Assembly (NCBI GenBank): GCA_001949185.1
Contig: BDGG01000001.1
Coordinates: forward strand, 6,369,353-6,433,352
Length of the DNA stretch: 64,000 nt
Direction: 5' to 3'
Source: Ramazzottius varieornatus
Lineage: Eukaryota > Tardigrada > Eutardigrada > Parachela > Ramazzottiidae
This document shows positions 1 through 11,838 of this stretch, one piece after another (position 1 is the stretch's first letter; each line of letters starts with the position of its first letter). Position numbers and translations under genes: made by a program. The notes below the pieces were generated by a model. That model was given only the letters and a program-made list of their open reading frames with translations, made no database searches and was not told the origin of the DNA.

Positions 1-3000
1 GACCCCGAGCACAACCGCTGATCACCCCGGAAGTCTTGGCCAATGTCAGCACGCATAACTTCCCGGCGAAACTCAGCGATGCCGAGATTCCTACTTTAAA
101 GTTTCATTTCAACTGTCAGGAAGGCGTTCAACGCAGACATCGCCATACCAAGCCTCGTCCAGTCAAGTTCGTGTACGATGATCCGACTATTCAGTTTGAG
201 GAAGAGCAGGCAGCTCAAGCCGAAAACAATGCCGCACTACAGGCAGCCGCAAAGGCGGCTGCCAAATGCGGGCACAAAGGTATGAGGTGAGTTCCACATT
301 CCGTTTGTCAAATGTCAATCACATGTGCAGTAATGTTCGAATACCACAAGTTCGCCTACGTTCTCGGTAAAGTCATCGTTGATGTCTCCGGATAGGTAAA
401 GGTGGCAAGGATGTCAAAGCCGACGCGGAGAAACCAGGCAAAGCCAAAGGTGGACCAGTTGCTGCGAAGAGTAAGCTACCTCTACACGGCCATCGCTCTC
501 CGGACCTCACTCCACCTCCGCCACCGCCTCCTGATCCGATAATTTGGGACCCACCAGTATGGAATACTATCCCGCAGCAGTCAGTTCAGCTCAACGGCAA
601 GAAAGCCTGGATTGTCGAGAAGAAGCGCAGAAAGCACTGGTTCCGCCCCGACAAGATTGGCGAGGAGCGCCAACCGTCACTGGATACTCGGCCTCCTTTA
701 TGGACGAAGAACGGCGAGAGAATAGCCAGACAGTACGCACTGCGGATCGTTGTGAAGGACCCGGAAACCATGCAGCTGTATTTCTTCCAACGAAAGAAAC
801 GCTATATCTTGACTGCGCTGAGAATCTTGTTTCTCTTTGCGGAGCAGTCAACCAGGATGAAGTTGAGGGCTTTGTCTATTGGTGGGTTGGTTCGGCGGTT
901 GGTGCAGCTGACTGTGTACCGTACTGGCTTGATACAAAGACTGGCCATTATGTTGATGGCTTCCCTGTCGGAAGTGACCATTTTTATCCGCTTGTTTCGA
1001 AGGACGAATGGTCTGAGGAAGATGAAGAAGGTGGTTGTTGAGTGCAAGGACGCAGAGCTGAATGTGTGGATCATGTTGCTGTTGCGGAACTTGTCGAGGA
1101 CACCGGCGATACAACAGCAGTACCTGGATCTGCAGATGCTGGATTGTCTATTGGATTTGGTTTGTGTCAAAACACAGCTGCCGGATGTGGTCAAGTATAT
1201 CTTGCAAACTTTGTGTTTTCTGACGTCTCATCGGACTGTTAGAATTTATCTGGTGGTCCGTGGCGTATTCTTGGCAATCAACGACTTGATGTTTTCTGCG
1301 TTCAAGTACATTCAGTACTTGACGCTTGTTTTGTTGAGAAAATTGCTGCGGAGCACGGCTGGTAAACCCATATACCGGTTAGTACTACTGTAGTGTCTGC
1401 TTACATACTTCGAATTCCAGCTCAGTTTTCCACATTTCTTCGTCGGAGTAATCAAGAGACCACTGTAGGAAAATGTGTTACGATATCGACACCATCGTTC
1501 AGCACGCAAATAAAACAGATTTCAAAGAAGTGTCGCCTGATTCGCATAATTCGCGCATTCAGTAAAGTAACTCGAGAAATCAGCCGATTTTTCTTTTCAG
1601 GTTTGATAAATGCGATGGGATGGCGCAGCTCGTTACTTTCATCTCGGATATTACGCAGCGCAAGCTTTTTCCTCTTTGCATCGAAATTTTCGAACACATC
1701 CTTCAAGCCCCGGCTATTGCCAAAAAGATGCAAGACAACGGCCTATACCGCTCTCTCATGGACCTGATCCGCCAGCCATCCTACGAGAATGTGGACTCTG
1801 TCCAGGAGTTCGCCCTGAAATGCCTACAATGCGCCGCCGAGTACGAAGAAGAACGACGTGCTATGCACGGACTGGGATACGAAGAAGCCGTCCTGTACTT
1901 CCTGCAAAGCAACTGCCCGGCTGTACAAGTGGCCGCCCTCAAAGCCCTGGCCGTTATGTCGCGGCGCCCCACAAACCAAACTCAGTTCTTTGATCTGGGC
2001 GCACACCGCACCATCCTCTTCATCATGCAGGACGCCAACGCCGATATTCGCGAATGGGCATTCTACGCACTAGCTTTCCTGATGTTCCGCAACAAACATG
2101 TCATGGAGAGCTTAGTCAGGAAGAACATTGGGAGAGTCATCTTGAATGCCTTGAAGAACACGGATGAGACGTGGGAGACAAAAGGCAACGCCCTGTTCTG
2201 TGCGATACTACTGCGGAAGAACGCAAACATCCGTGAACAACTGAGGGTCTACATCGCCCAGCTGATCCCCAATTGGTTGCTGAACAAGACCAAGAGGATA
2301 AGGCACTATGCAGCGGTCAGTATTGGGTTGTTTGTGACGGACACAGAAACCAGGGAGGCTTTTATCAGAAGTAAAGGCTTGAAGGCCATTGAGACGGCGT
2401 GTTCGTTGCGTCAAGGGACGGAAGGCGGCAAGATCGACGTAGAGTTTATGCGGAACCTGTGCTTTGGGCTGGCTGCCTTGGCTGTGGACGAGGAAACAGT
2501 ATGGAAGATGATCAACGCGGGCAGTCTGACGCCGATCTGGATACTGAAGAACGAGCTGGATAGAGTCAGCCAAGGTTATGTCGCATTCGCCGTACATCGA
2601 ATCGTTAGCCTCGACCGCTTTTTCAAGTAAGTCTGGTAGAATGTAACAGTTTACTGGTTGATTGATCGATTGCTCCAAGTACGGTTCTTCTTAGGTATTC
2701 TTTGCTGGGAAAGCTGGGCGAGGGCGACAAGCTTCCGCATGGACTACACGATCAAGGCATCGTTTCGTTGACCAACCCTCTTCGACCGGTGGAGTTCTTC
2801 CAGAAACAGTCTTTATCAGCTGATCAAACCGTGGTCTACGTGTCACTGCCGAAGAAGTACTGGAAACGTGTGCATACACCTGAAGTGTGCGACTATCGAT
2901 CCGCTAAAGACGGGCTGGATTTCTTGTGCGACCACGTCGCGCACCAAACATCTTTAACCACTGACCATTCACCTCCAAAACCAAGTCGGAGAAATCTCAG

Positions 3001-3910
3001 TGATGGCAAACCGGTTGCGCTCCAGCGACTGGAACATACAGTTCCTCCGCAAGACTACTGGTGCTACGCACCATATAATCCTGCTGTACCACCTGATGAG
3101 AACCTGAAAAGTTTGATGAAAGCAGTGCGCAACACACTTTGCGAAGTAGTCGATGCGGAAGAAAAGGTCAGATATTTAGCAAAAGTTGTCGCGGACTATA
3201 TGGGCGGAGTAGTAAGCAGCCGACAAAGTCTGGATTATAACGACTCCGTGGAAGTCAGTCTTGCATTTTTGAAACGCCGGTTGAACTCGAACTGTGTGCC
3301 GCTGGGAGAAATTCAGACAGGCAATGCTCTACATCGAGCTTTACTCTTTAAAGTGCTGGCTGATGTCTGCGGTCTAAGGGTTGCACTAGTCAAAGACCAA
3401 ACGCTCTCTTCAGGCTGGATTGAAATTCGAAAGCGGCAGCTGAATGATAAGGGAGACTGTTGTGAAGAAGTCTTTGTGCTCGACCTGTTGCACAAGATAA
3501 GTTCGTTAATACCGAAGAAGTCAGCACTGGGTTTAAGTTATACGCAACCAGCGTATGCGCTGCCCACTGCGGAGAGGGTGGCTGTAAGCAGTACCGAAGT
3601 AAGACCGTTGCGAGGGGTCATGACGCAAGCCATGTTGCAATTGCTGTCGGAGAACGAACCACCAAGGTGTGTGGATGACAAGCCGGATAGACCGCTGATG
3701 AGAAGCACCCAGGGAAAGAGGATACACTTGTTCTTGAGGCCGTTCACTGGTGTGCGAAACGCAGACATGAAGCAAGTGACGTCACGGAAGCAGGTCGATG
3801 AGGTGTTCGAGGGCTTCAACAAGCATTTGCTGGCTCAGCACAAGCAACACTTCTTCAAACAGACGAATGGTGATAACGTGACCATTGAAGTACCTTCGGC
3901 ATCATCCTGA
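1..3910 (+). CDS. ARMC3: ARMC3-like armadillo-repeat protein, 5' partial
   Basis: Exons read as <1-279, 396-1377, 1601-2626 and 2695-3910 (introns 116, 223 and 68 nt, all GT-AG, phases 1, 2, 2). They give about 1167 residues, open at the window edge. Residues ~60-90 are Ala/Glu-rich, followed by a Lys/Gly linker and a poly-Pro stretch (TPPPPPPPDP). From ~240 to ~770 the protein is helical, Leu-rich armadillo-type repeat. The last exon, from about 2695, holds a region like the EDR1/CTR1-type domain at the end of vertebrate ARMC3: a long helix, then HRALLFKVLADVCGLRVALV and a SGWIEI strand. In animals ARMC3 is linked to sperm and ciliated cells. It is longer than human ARMC3 (about 870 aa) because of the extra N-terminal part, so two fused genes are not excluded. 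The stop is TGA at 3908-3910. Confidence 0.7.
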
Positions 3911-4176
3911 CGAACTCAGCATTTCATGGTCAGACGCAACGAGCTAGCTAGAGAAATTTGTTCTGAAGCGCTTTCTGGCAACAGCTCGCTCGTCTTCTTG
4001 ATCGCTGATGGTTCTGTCCCCACATCATGGTCAGACTTCTCTTCCATAGCTTCCTCTATCTTATTCTGTTAATAACGAAAACCAGTGGCATGTTCAGGTG
4101 TCAGTGGTGATGGAGATACGGACGGTTTACACTGATAATATCGAACCTTCGATAGTTCCAGTTGTTTGACAGCTAG

Positions 4177-4965
4177 TTAGCTAACTAATGTAGCTACCAT
4201 ATTGAAGTAACACAATGAAAAATTAAGCAGGAAGTTGACAGAAAAGGACGCCAATGTCATATCCAAATGTTCTACACAGCGGGTTTCACATCCAGCTTGG
4301 CTACCCACAATCTCAGAACCTGCGTTCGGTTTGCCGGAACTGTCGGGGTTGTCGATTATGTCGGAGCTTTGTGTGACACCGCTTTCCTGGTTGGGAACCA
4401 CGGCTGGCGCGGTTGAACGGCGTGGTGCTTCGCCTTCCGACACTTCGAATTTTGAATTTGACAACGAGCCGTCCGCCAACTTTATTGGTATGGCTGTACT
4501 GTATCTGTTGCAAAACGGGCTACTGCAGTAGCACATCATTAGGCTTGTTTCAGCTGGACTAAGGCCGCACTGTCCCTCTTCGTATGCCATGTAAACCCCA
4601 CAACCTCTTTGAATACCAATGACTGAAACAAATCTAAGTGATGCTACTTGTATTGGCGGCAAAAACAAGATAAGGTTCTGTGAGACTCTCTCGGCTCTTA
4701 CCTTCGTCGCGAGTCACTGGATTTTTGCAAAGGAGGGATAGGTGACAATACAGATAGTTTTTCTGACATTATTGATCTTAATTTGGGGGCATTGCTTGTT
4801 GAAGCCGGCAGCGTCCAGCTTGGAGGATGAACTCGACCAACGTTCACTTCTGTTTCGACTTTCGACGTCCATCTGCTCAAGATTCACTTTCGAGGGTGTA
4901 TTTCCATCTATCTCCGGTACTTCTCTAAGTTCAGTGATGTTCACAGTGCTTGATGGGCATATGAG
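4177..4965 (-). CDS. Ly6/quiver-like secreted protein, paralogue A, with an apparent frameshift
   Basis: Two exons can be seen: exon 1 below 4965 down to 4702, and exon 2 4622-4177 (79-nt intron, donor GTAAGA, acceptor TTTCAG). Exon 1 holds LDAAGFNKQCPQ and exon 2 VIGIQRGCGVY followed by a late Cys cluster MMCYCSSPFCNRY, the C..CC..CN ending of Ly6/three-finger proteins. The tail is Ser/Pro-rich and ends in a hydrophobic stretch, as expected before GPI anchoring. Exon 1 and exon 2 are out of phase unless one A is added in the T5 run (plus strand) at 4722-4726, where the open frame otherwise meets TGA. The signal-peptide and first CxxC exon were not found. Its sister gene at 6419-8433 aligns over both exons. 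It has no C-x2-P-x2-C repeats. It may be a functional gene with a sequencing error, or a young pseudogene. Confidence 0.5.
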
Positions 4966-4969
4966 TTAC

Positions 4970-6415
4970 CGCTTTGTGCTAGCGTGCGCTCTGCCAACAA
5001 CGCGAACACCACAATCGACGGACGAACCCCGCACGGGCTTTTCCGTGGGAGCATGGTTGTTTACACCGACGTGTGGGGCGTGACGCTTCAGGATACAAAG
5101 TATTTCTCCAATATTTTTCTTACGACTTACGGATGATAATATCGATAACCGTAATCGCCGAGAAACTCAGGTTGAAACTCTAAGAAATCATACTGCGATA
5201 CGTTCGGTACGCGGTAGAAAAAAAATGTGGGATAGTCCAGAATTTTACAGATAGTACCCGGGCTCCAGATACACTGCCAGACGACACCTGGCCTATTACG
5301 GGAAGTTCGCTGGATGCGTGCGGTTCCATATGCCGATTCGGACGCATGCATGACGCCATTTTGAAGTTGCCAGACAATCTTGAAGGAAGATACAGTATCT
5401 AATCGGATCGGATCATGTAGAAAAACGTTGCTGCCTGCTGACGAAATGGAAATAATGAGTGCATCAGTCCGCCACCAGACCTATTTCTGAAGGTTTATAT
5501 TCAGAATTCCCTCTAACTTTCAGGAATTTCTTCAGAATATTCAGAATTCGTTTTATCTACAGTATTCCTTTTTAGGGGTAACCCTTTTATAGGTCTGTCA
5601 CGATTTCATGGATGTCGCAGATGACGAAGCGTTCTAAAACCGCAACATTCTTACTGCAGAAATATGCGCCGCTTGATGCGGGTGACAGAACCTTTTATTG
5701 ACACACCCTGCTCAACTCGGCACCGCATTCCTGCTAGGCACAATTTCAGCGACATCCACCACAGGAAAAAACCGGCCATCGATCAGGGATTTCCACGATC
5801 CGTGCCTTCGGAATCGTCCCGTGACTAACTGGTTATGCCATTAAAAGTGGTAACACTTCAACCTGCTTCCCCGTTCCGCCCACTGTCCCTGGCGGGTTAG
5901 TGGACGACCGAGCAACGCGGGCGCGAAGCGCTGGAGTGCGCGCCGGCAGGGGTGCAGCTCCTTGATGTTTGCAGATCAGTGCAGTGAGCTCACTACCCAG
6001 CCCGGCACCGCGCCCTCAGTGAAAATGGCGGGTTGGAACTTCGAAGAAGTTCGTCTTGAACCTCTCTCTTGTAGCTTCCCCTCGCGTACGGTCCTTTTTG
6101 GGCCTAGTTTTTATGGAATAGCTTAATTTTGGTCGTCTATCGAAACGAGCTAATTCAGCTGGTACACAAGAAAGAGTCACCGAGGAGCGGCGGTTACTCG
6201 CATTAAGCTATATGAAGCCAGATGAAGTATGTCCTATCGTACGACGTTACGCACTCGCTAGGCCTTCTCAACGGTCAGGACCACCTGTTTGTGTTACGGT
6301 TGTACCGTAGTTTTGTCGGATGTCTGTCAGGAACATACTACCTATGTATTAATAGTATGGAACAACGAATGGTAGCCTGACGAATTACACCAGGTTATGA
6401 TCCATCTACGAACCC
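4970..6415. other. Region without a recognised gene
   Basis: I see no ORF with protein-family character. The part around 5480-5560 is rich in CAGAAT motifs. The part at 5860-6060 is markedly GC-rich compared with its surroundings and could be a regulatory or transposon-derived segment. Nothing can be assigned. Confidence 0.3.
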
Positions 6416-6418
6416 AGT

Positions 6419-8433
6419 TTATGATACACTTTTCCTGATTGCAAATCTGCAGAGCGAACAATACGCCGATGACAGGTGTACCCCAGTGGAGCGCTGCGTG
6501 CAGTGAATCGAAGACTCGTAGGTTTCAAACTGAACATCTGTACGAGGATTACTTTGAAAAAAAGTAGATTGCCAGTAAACTGCCGTCAGCATGATGTAGG
6601 CCAAACGCTGAGTGAAATTCAATCTTTGTAGAGGTACGCCGCTATTAATGTCAAGACTCTGCCTAGAACCGGAAGAATTTCCTGGTGAGACATTGACAAC
6701 GACAAACTGCTTTCCATTCCAGTGTACCGCCTAGTTTTGCTGGATGTTGGCTGGGAGAGGAACCTGCAGTACCAGTCTTTGCATGTTTGTTGCCATCAAC
6801 GTGAAAAGCCAAGCGGGAATGTCCCGCATATTTCCGATAGTGTTCGCACAGCTGAGTTTTGGAGTTTTGAGGCAATCGATCACTGCATCTGGAGGCCGAC
6901 AGTCAAAGGGTGTATTGCAGTTCGGAAGCTTATTCTTTGAAGGCTTGCAGTCCCAAGGATTCGTACAGCTAAACTCATCCTTGACTTGTTGCGGAATGGA
7001 GCAGTTCCATGGCGATGTGCAGTTCCAAGGATTCGGCTGAGGAGGTTTGCAGTTGGTTGGATGTCCGCAGTTCCAAACGTTGACAACGTCCTTTGGTGGC
7101 ATACACAACCACGTGCTCACCTCACACTGCCACGGAGCACAGCCGTAAGGGTTCCCACAGGGCCAAGGCTTCGTCTTATCCTCCTTTGCACAATAGTATG
7201 GGTTGTTGCACAGGAGCGTGCAAATTTCTTTATCACTGGACAGTTCCTCTGCCGCCGAACAAGCGCGTTCTGCTGTTGAGGGTTTCGTCGTTGGTGTTGT
7301 AGTGGTGGTTCTTGTAGTTGTCGTCGTAGTTGTAGTTGTAGTTGTACTTGCTGTTGGTGTTGTCGGAGTTGTTGTGGTATAGTCGTCGGGAAACAGAGGG
7401 GATATGTCAATGACTGGCGCCGGGTGGGTCTCCAGGTGCAACGGACCAATCCCCGGGTCCGTCACTGGTTTTGGACCCCAGTTTGCCGAACTTATTGGAG
7501 TATTTGGTCCCGTTACAGGAGCAAGTTATAAGATTTCTCTCCGCCTTGTTTGGTATACGAGGTAAAGGACATGGAGTTTTCCAGTGAGAATTTCGGACAT
7601 GAAAATTTCCAGGTTGTTTTAACGTAGCTGCTGGTCAGATTGCGTCGTACGGTAAGTCAGTCAATAGAGAAAGTCTTTCTGATCATAGCCAAGCCGTCTT
7701 CCGAGTCATTTGACGGTGCAAAGGTGAGAAAGGAAGGTCTGCAGGAGACAGGGTAAAATCCAATGTTAAAGAGCCTGGACAAGAAATAAAACGTAGGCCT
7801 GAAGAGGCGCTTGTGTAGTCTTTTACGGAGACTTACGCCAAGACGTCACACCTCCGTTCTTGTCAACTCCTAAGATAACATAAGTGATTAATGGATGCTC
7901 TACAAAGCCTCTGACGCATTTCCGACGCACATTCTAGTCTGTAAGACGTCACGTGACAAAACAGTCAGATATTGTGGTGCCACCCTACACCGCAGTTTGG
8001 AAATTTCCATGTCCCAAGTTTCCACTGGAAAACTCCATGTCCTTTACTTCGTACCGCAATCATTATTCAGGTAGTCAGGGGAGTTAACCCAACACCCTCT
8101 TTGGATCCCAATTGCTGCGAATAGAAGAAGTATTGGGTAAAATCCACAGTACGGTAGCGAACGGAGAGAACAGACGAGCACATAGCAAACCTTTGGATCT
8201 CGTTGTCCCGTCTTCGTACAGCATTCCGACGAAACAAGCCACATAATTTTTGCGATAATAGGCCGTATACTGCGGACACTGCTTTCTGAAGCCGGCTGCG
8301 TCCAGCGCAGTGGTGTTAGTGGACCAGCAGTAACTACTATTTCGGCTTTTGAGGTCCATCTGCACAAGGTCCTCTTTTTGGGGATCATATGTAGCACAAA
8401 TGTAGCAGTACGGCGCGTCCCGTGGATCCTCTA
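6419..8433 (-). pseudogene. Ly6 plus C-x2-P-x2-C repeat protein, paralogue B, disrupted
   Basis: Exon 1 (8433-8191, acceptor TTTTAG) opens with DAPYCYICATYD, a quiver/Ly6-type start, and contains LDAAGFRKQCPQ. A 76-nt intron (8115-8190) is in the same phase as in paralogue A. Exon 2 starts at 8114 with AIGIQRGCW. It is cut at 8052 by a 494-bp MITE; if the MITE is skipped, the frame continues at 7557 into the Ly6 ending TCSCNG. A frame change follows (about 7500). The next frame, to 6731, carries a Thr-rich linker and seven Cys-rich modules such as CNNPYYC, CGNPYGC, CTSPWNC, CTNPWDC and CNTPFDC. At 6731-6733 an in-frame TAG interrupts sequence that still matches paralogue C beyond it (WNGKQFVVVNVS against WNGQQYVVVNVS), open to 6419. 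MITE, frameshift and nonsense codon together argue for a pseudogene. The intact family would be secreted or GPI-anchored. Confidence 0.6.
7558..8051. mobile_element. 494-bp MITE with TA target duplication inside a coding exon
   Basis: The termini are inverted repeats of about 45 bp. The left end begins CGAGGTAAAGGACATGGAG and the right end, reversed, CGAAGTAAAGGACATGGAG. Both flanks carry TA (7556-7557 and 8052-8053), as in Tc1/mariner/pogo-type insertion. The interior has no ORF. Removing the element and one TA rejoins the Ly6-like reading frame of paralogue B exactly, so this is a clean recent insertion. The minus strand has a GTAAAG donor-like motif near its entry but no acceptor that would keep frame, so removal by splicing looks unlikely. 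Confidence 0.8.
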
Positions 8434-8799
8434 AAACCGCCAGAGCTTAGTACCACGCGCAGAACGCACCGCGGCATGTGGTGCACTTACAGTAGTTTAA
8501 ATAGTGACGTTACAGTCCACTCGTTCGAAACGTACTCCTATTTTTTCGATTTCAAGGCCGTAAATTCAGCCAAAACACAGAAGGGCCTGCCGTTGGTGAC
8601 CGAAAATTGCTGTCAAACCATTGATTGCTTGTTCACGGACAGCAGCAACCTGGTGCGCAAATTTTATGCACGTTCCGTCGGTCATGTAGCGTTTGAAAGA
8701 ATTTAAGCAACGTTTTCGTCTCCTCCCATTATCTTGGGAAGGTTTTCAAGGACGAATTTCAGAACGGATTAAGGCTTCGTTCGACAGAAGGGAATCCTG

Positions 8800-10306
8800 A
8801 TGGAGCGTATCCTACGGATAAACAGCGAACAGCGAAAGCTACTTCCGGTGAAGATCTGCGACCGCTGTATCCTTCCATCCCGAGAACTTGACTTACTTAC
8901 GACCGAGATGGCGTCTGTTTCTGCTCCAACCATCGGATCGAATGTTGATCGTCGAGGAAGGACCCACGATAGACCAACGTTGGAGGAAGAGCGGAACATA
9001 TTGGAACTGTACCCGTCACAGGTAAAACCGTCCACTCTTGCACGATTATCTTGAGTTGCGCACCACACCAGCCAATAATAGTGAAAACGTGCGTCAACGT
9101 GAAAATGGATGTTCCACGTTCTGTTTGCAAAGTTCCCAAATCCTATTCGACATTTCTTTGTGGTTGGAAAGGAAGGAAGTTATGGCGATGTTCAATATCC
9201 GTTCCGTACGGACGATTTCGAACATGAACAAGCAGCGGGAGAAGATCCTCGCTCTACTTGAGAATACCCCTGGGAAAAGCTTTGTATCCAGAAAACGGAA
9301 GTTCGATATCGTTGCAAACGCAGCGATGAAGTACCATGAAGATTCTGTACAGAAGGGATTCCCTGTTTCTTTCACGGATCTCCAGGAAGAATCCAAGCTT
9401 CTGGCGAACAACTTGAAAGTACAGAACTCCTGTGGCAGTGCTGGATGGGTTGCTAACGTTCTCAAAAGCAATCAGTCGCAGACGGTGGGTCTACAAGGTA
9501 AGACTTTACTACAATTGGTAAGATGTCTGATGCTTAGTCTGAGTTATTAATCAGGGTATACTTGTAGGGGGAGAAATGGGGAGCGATCCGGAAGTTACAG
9601 AGAAGTGGATAACCGAAGATTTGCCGCAGATTCTTCAAGGATATAAGAACGCCGACATCTTTAACTGCGATGAAACTGGAAGCTATCTTCGCTCTACGCC
9701 ACGAAAACACTTCTAAAGGTTGGACAAAGGATGAAAGGGTCGAAGAAAGCTACGGAGCGTATCTCGGTGATGTTCTGCTGCAGTGCTTCAGGAGAAAACA
9801 TTCCTCCCCTTGTCATTGGTCGATCCAAGAAGCCGCGAGCTTTTACAAAAGCTGAGCTTGATTTTAAGAAGGCAGGCTTCACCTGGGCGAACAACACGAA
9901 AGCTTGGATGACGAAAGCGGTTTTCACTCCTTGGTTGAAGGAGCTGAACGAAAGAATGGAGAAGCAAAATTGTAAAATTTTACTCCTGTTGGACAACGCA
10001 TCAGGACACAACGTCGATAGTCTGTCTCATGTGAGGCTCGTTTTCCTACCTCCGAACCAAACCAGTAGGATCCAACCGTTGGACCAGGGCATCATCAAGG
10101 CTTTCCAGGCACATGAAAGCGCTCTCAAGGCCGAGCATCGGCGAGAAAACCGAAAGAACTTCCAGAATCTCGTTGAATACAAGAAGTCACTAACTGTTCT
10201 CCATTCGGTTAAGTGGATAATGAAGGGATGGTCTGAAGTTGACAGTAGGACCATTCGAAATTGTTTCCGAAAATCTGGCGCCTTCCAGATGGTGGAAAAT
10301 AAGTAG
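8800..10306 (+). CDS. pogo/Tigger-type transposase (CENP-B HTH plus DDE), one frameshift
   Basis: Exons 8800-9021, 9176-9497 and 9568-10306, with introns of 154 and 70 nt (phases 0 and 1). Exons 1 and 2 join to RPTLEEERNILELYP...EVMAMFNIRSVRTISN, a CENP-B-type helix-turn-helix. A second HTH follows (SRKRKFDIVANAAMKYHED). Exon 3 holds the DDE-1 catalytic core: first Asp in FNCDETG, second in LLLLDNASGH, third in TSRIQPLDQGII. Near 9704-9707 (CGAAAACAC) one A is missing, so DETG and the rest of the core are in different frames; family alignment expects RSTPRKTLLK. Intron 1 holds a hairpin MITE. The protein would cut and paste the element, but as written it is inactive unless the frameshift is a sequencing error. 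Confidence 0.75.
9042..9108. repeat. Hairpin MITE copy 1 (in transposase intron)
   Basis: Degenerate copy of the roughly 70-bp hairpin family (arms near AAGTGGCGCACG and CGTGCGCCACTT around a CAGCCAATAAC loop). It lies wholly inside intron 1 (9022-9175) of the pogo transposase, so it is nested in a transposon. Confidence 0.6.
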
Positions 10307-10444
10307 TTGTTTTCTTTTAGAATTGACTGCGGGCAGTCTCTGACGTCACTTCCTTCTGTTTTTGGCAAGCTCGTCGATAAAGATTTGGCTGGTGGCAAAT
10401 AGAAATCGAAAAAATAGGAGTACATTTCGAACGAGTGGACTGTA

Positions 10445-11835
10445 GTACGCATTTACTGCACACTGTACGGTCGGTGTAGTTTCCTGGCACTGATCATGAG
10501 ACCTAAATAAACGCACCGTGCGCCATTAGTGAAAGAACAACAGGTACCAGCGCCAATAACTGCAGAACAATGCCGATCATCCTGGTCCACATCCTGGAAG
10601 TTTTACTATCACATCCACAACGGGAAATGTGATACTGCAGTCCGCTGTGCGGTTTCAGATTTATTCAGCTTCCAAACGGAACAGATCTACTAAAGCGAAC
10701 GCTCTCAAATTAGTCGACGGTATGTAGTTATGGCCTATTACTGTAGTAGACAAGTGACAGATTAATTACTACAGTCAATCTCATCAGCGACCCAGATATG
10801 GTCATCAGGATAATACAGTCAAAGGGAAGCTGATGGACACAGTGCCGAAAACTATTCAAAAATACGTCCTTTTCAGGATTTGGAGTAGCACGAATACAAA
10901 AGACTGGTTGCCTAGACAGAGCCTTCGGATCCCTGTTGTGGAGCATATCGACCACACTGTAAATGATAAACTCGACCGAAATCTCTTTTGCAGAACCGAT
11001 AAACCAACATCGAGGACTGAACGTTGCATATGAATTGCTTGGCCATTCTATTTATCCGCTCCTGCATCAGCCGGTAAGCTCGAGTCGGTGGAAATAACAA
11101 GGGTGTGTCCAGCTGCAATGTGAGCCAACGCTAATTGTTGGTCGAAATTCTATAATGTAATCAGAGGTGACCGAAAGTAACCCGAAGTTAAGTAGTCGAT
11201 TCCCGGCCCTAGATAAGATTCCGTAAGAACTGGAAGACCACGGCTTCTGCCAGCTGACATGCACGCAGATGAAGCAATGGCGAATGGCTATACTCTGCGT
11301 GTTGTTAGATAGTACACGGAAGGCGTGGTCTCGGCTGTGAACACTTCTTATGAAATCTTATCCGAGGCCGGGGATCACGTCTTGTAACTTCGAATTAGTT
11401 TTTGACACCACTAAATGTAGTACGGTGTATGAGACTTTTTTGGTTCTCTGCCTAGACTTGACTTGGCTAAAGCTTGGCTAGAGCCATTGGCTACGTTTGA
11501 AGTTCAGTAACCAGAAGGTCACTTTGGCTACGTTTCCCGGTAAGTGGCCAACTGACTACTTTACAGTGATATAGTAGCCAAAGTCTCCTTCTGGCTGATT
11601 CACAAGTAGCCAATTGGTTACATTTTGACTAGCCATGGCTACTTCAAAAGTAGCCATTGGCGTTAGCCAAACATTGGCCAACTGCAACAACACTGGGACA
11701 AGGCCTGCAGCATGAAAGCGTATTGCGCGTTCCCATTCGCGGAACTGAACTAGTGCTGACGAAAGCGAACTAATCGGGACTCCTACTATCACTTTTCACG
11801 ACTGCTAACAAAACCCACTCTACACAAACCGGCAC
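10445..11835. other. Region without a gene
   Basis: No supported ORF. It contains the palindromic element at 11474-11670 and, at about 11155-11260, a stretch loosely resembling a 5S rRNA internal control region. Confidence 0.3.
11474..11670. repeat. MITE-like inverted repeat (TTGGCTA/TAGCCAA ends)
   Basis: The left end TTGGCTAGAGCCATTGGCTA is mirrored at the right end, whose reverse complement reads TTGGCTAACGCCAATGGCTA. Further TAGCCA/TGGCTA words lie inside. The total is about 200 bp with no coding capacity. I found no clear target-site duplication. Confidence 0.6.
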
Positions 11836-11838
11836 AGA

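Larger units (their letters stand above)
8513..10442 (+). mobile_element. Complete pogo/Tigger-type DNA transposon
   Basis: The element is bounded by TA duplications at 8511-8512 and 10443-10444. It has 41-bp terminal inverted repeats starting CAGTCCACTCGTTCGAAA with one mismatch; CAG termini plus TA target sites are typical of pogo/Tigger elements. It contains a CENP-B/jerky-like transposase gene (8800-10306) in the expected orientation. The sharp, nearly identical ends suggest recent insertion. It lies between Ly6-family paralogues B and C. Confidence 0.88.

Noticed and set aside
7290-7380. Microsatellite-like GTTGTAGTT tract as a stand-alone repeat
   Set aside because: It encodes the Thr-rich linker of paralogue B and fits that reading frame.
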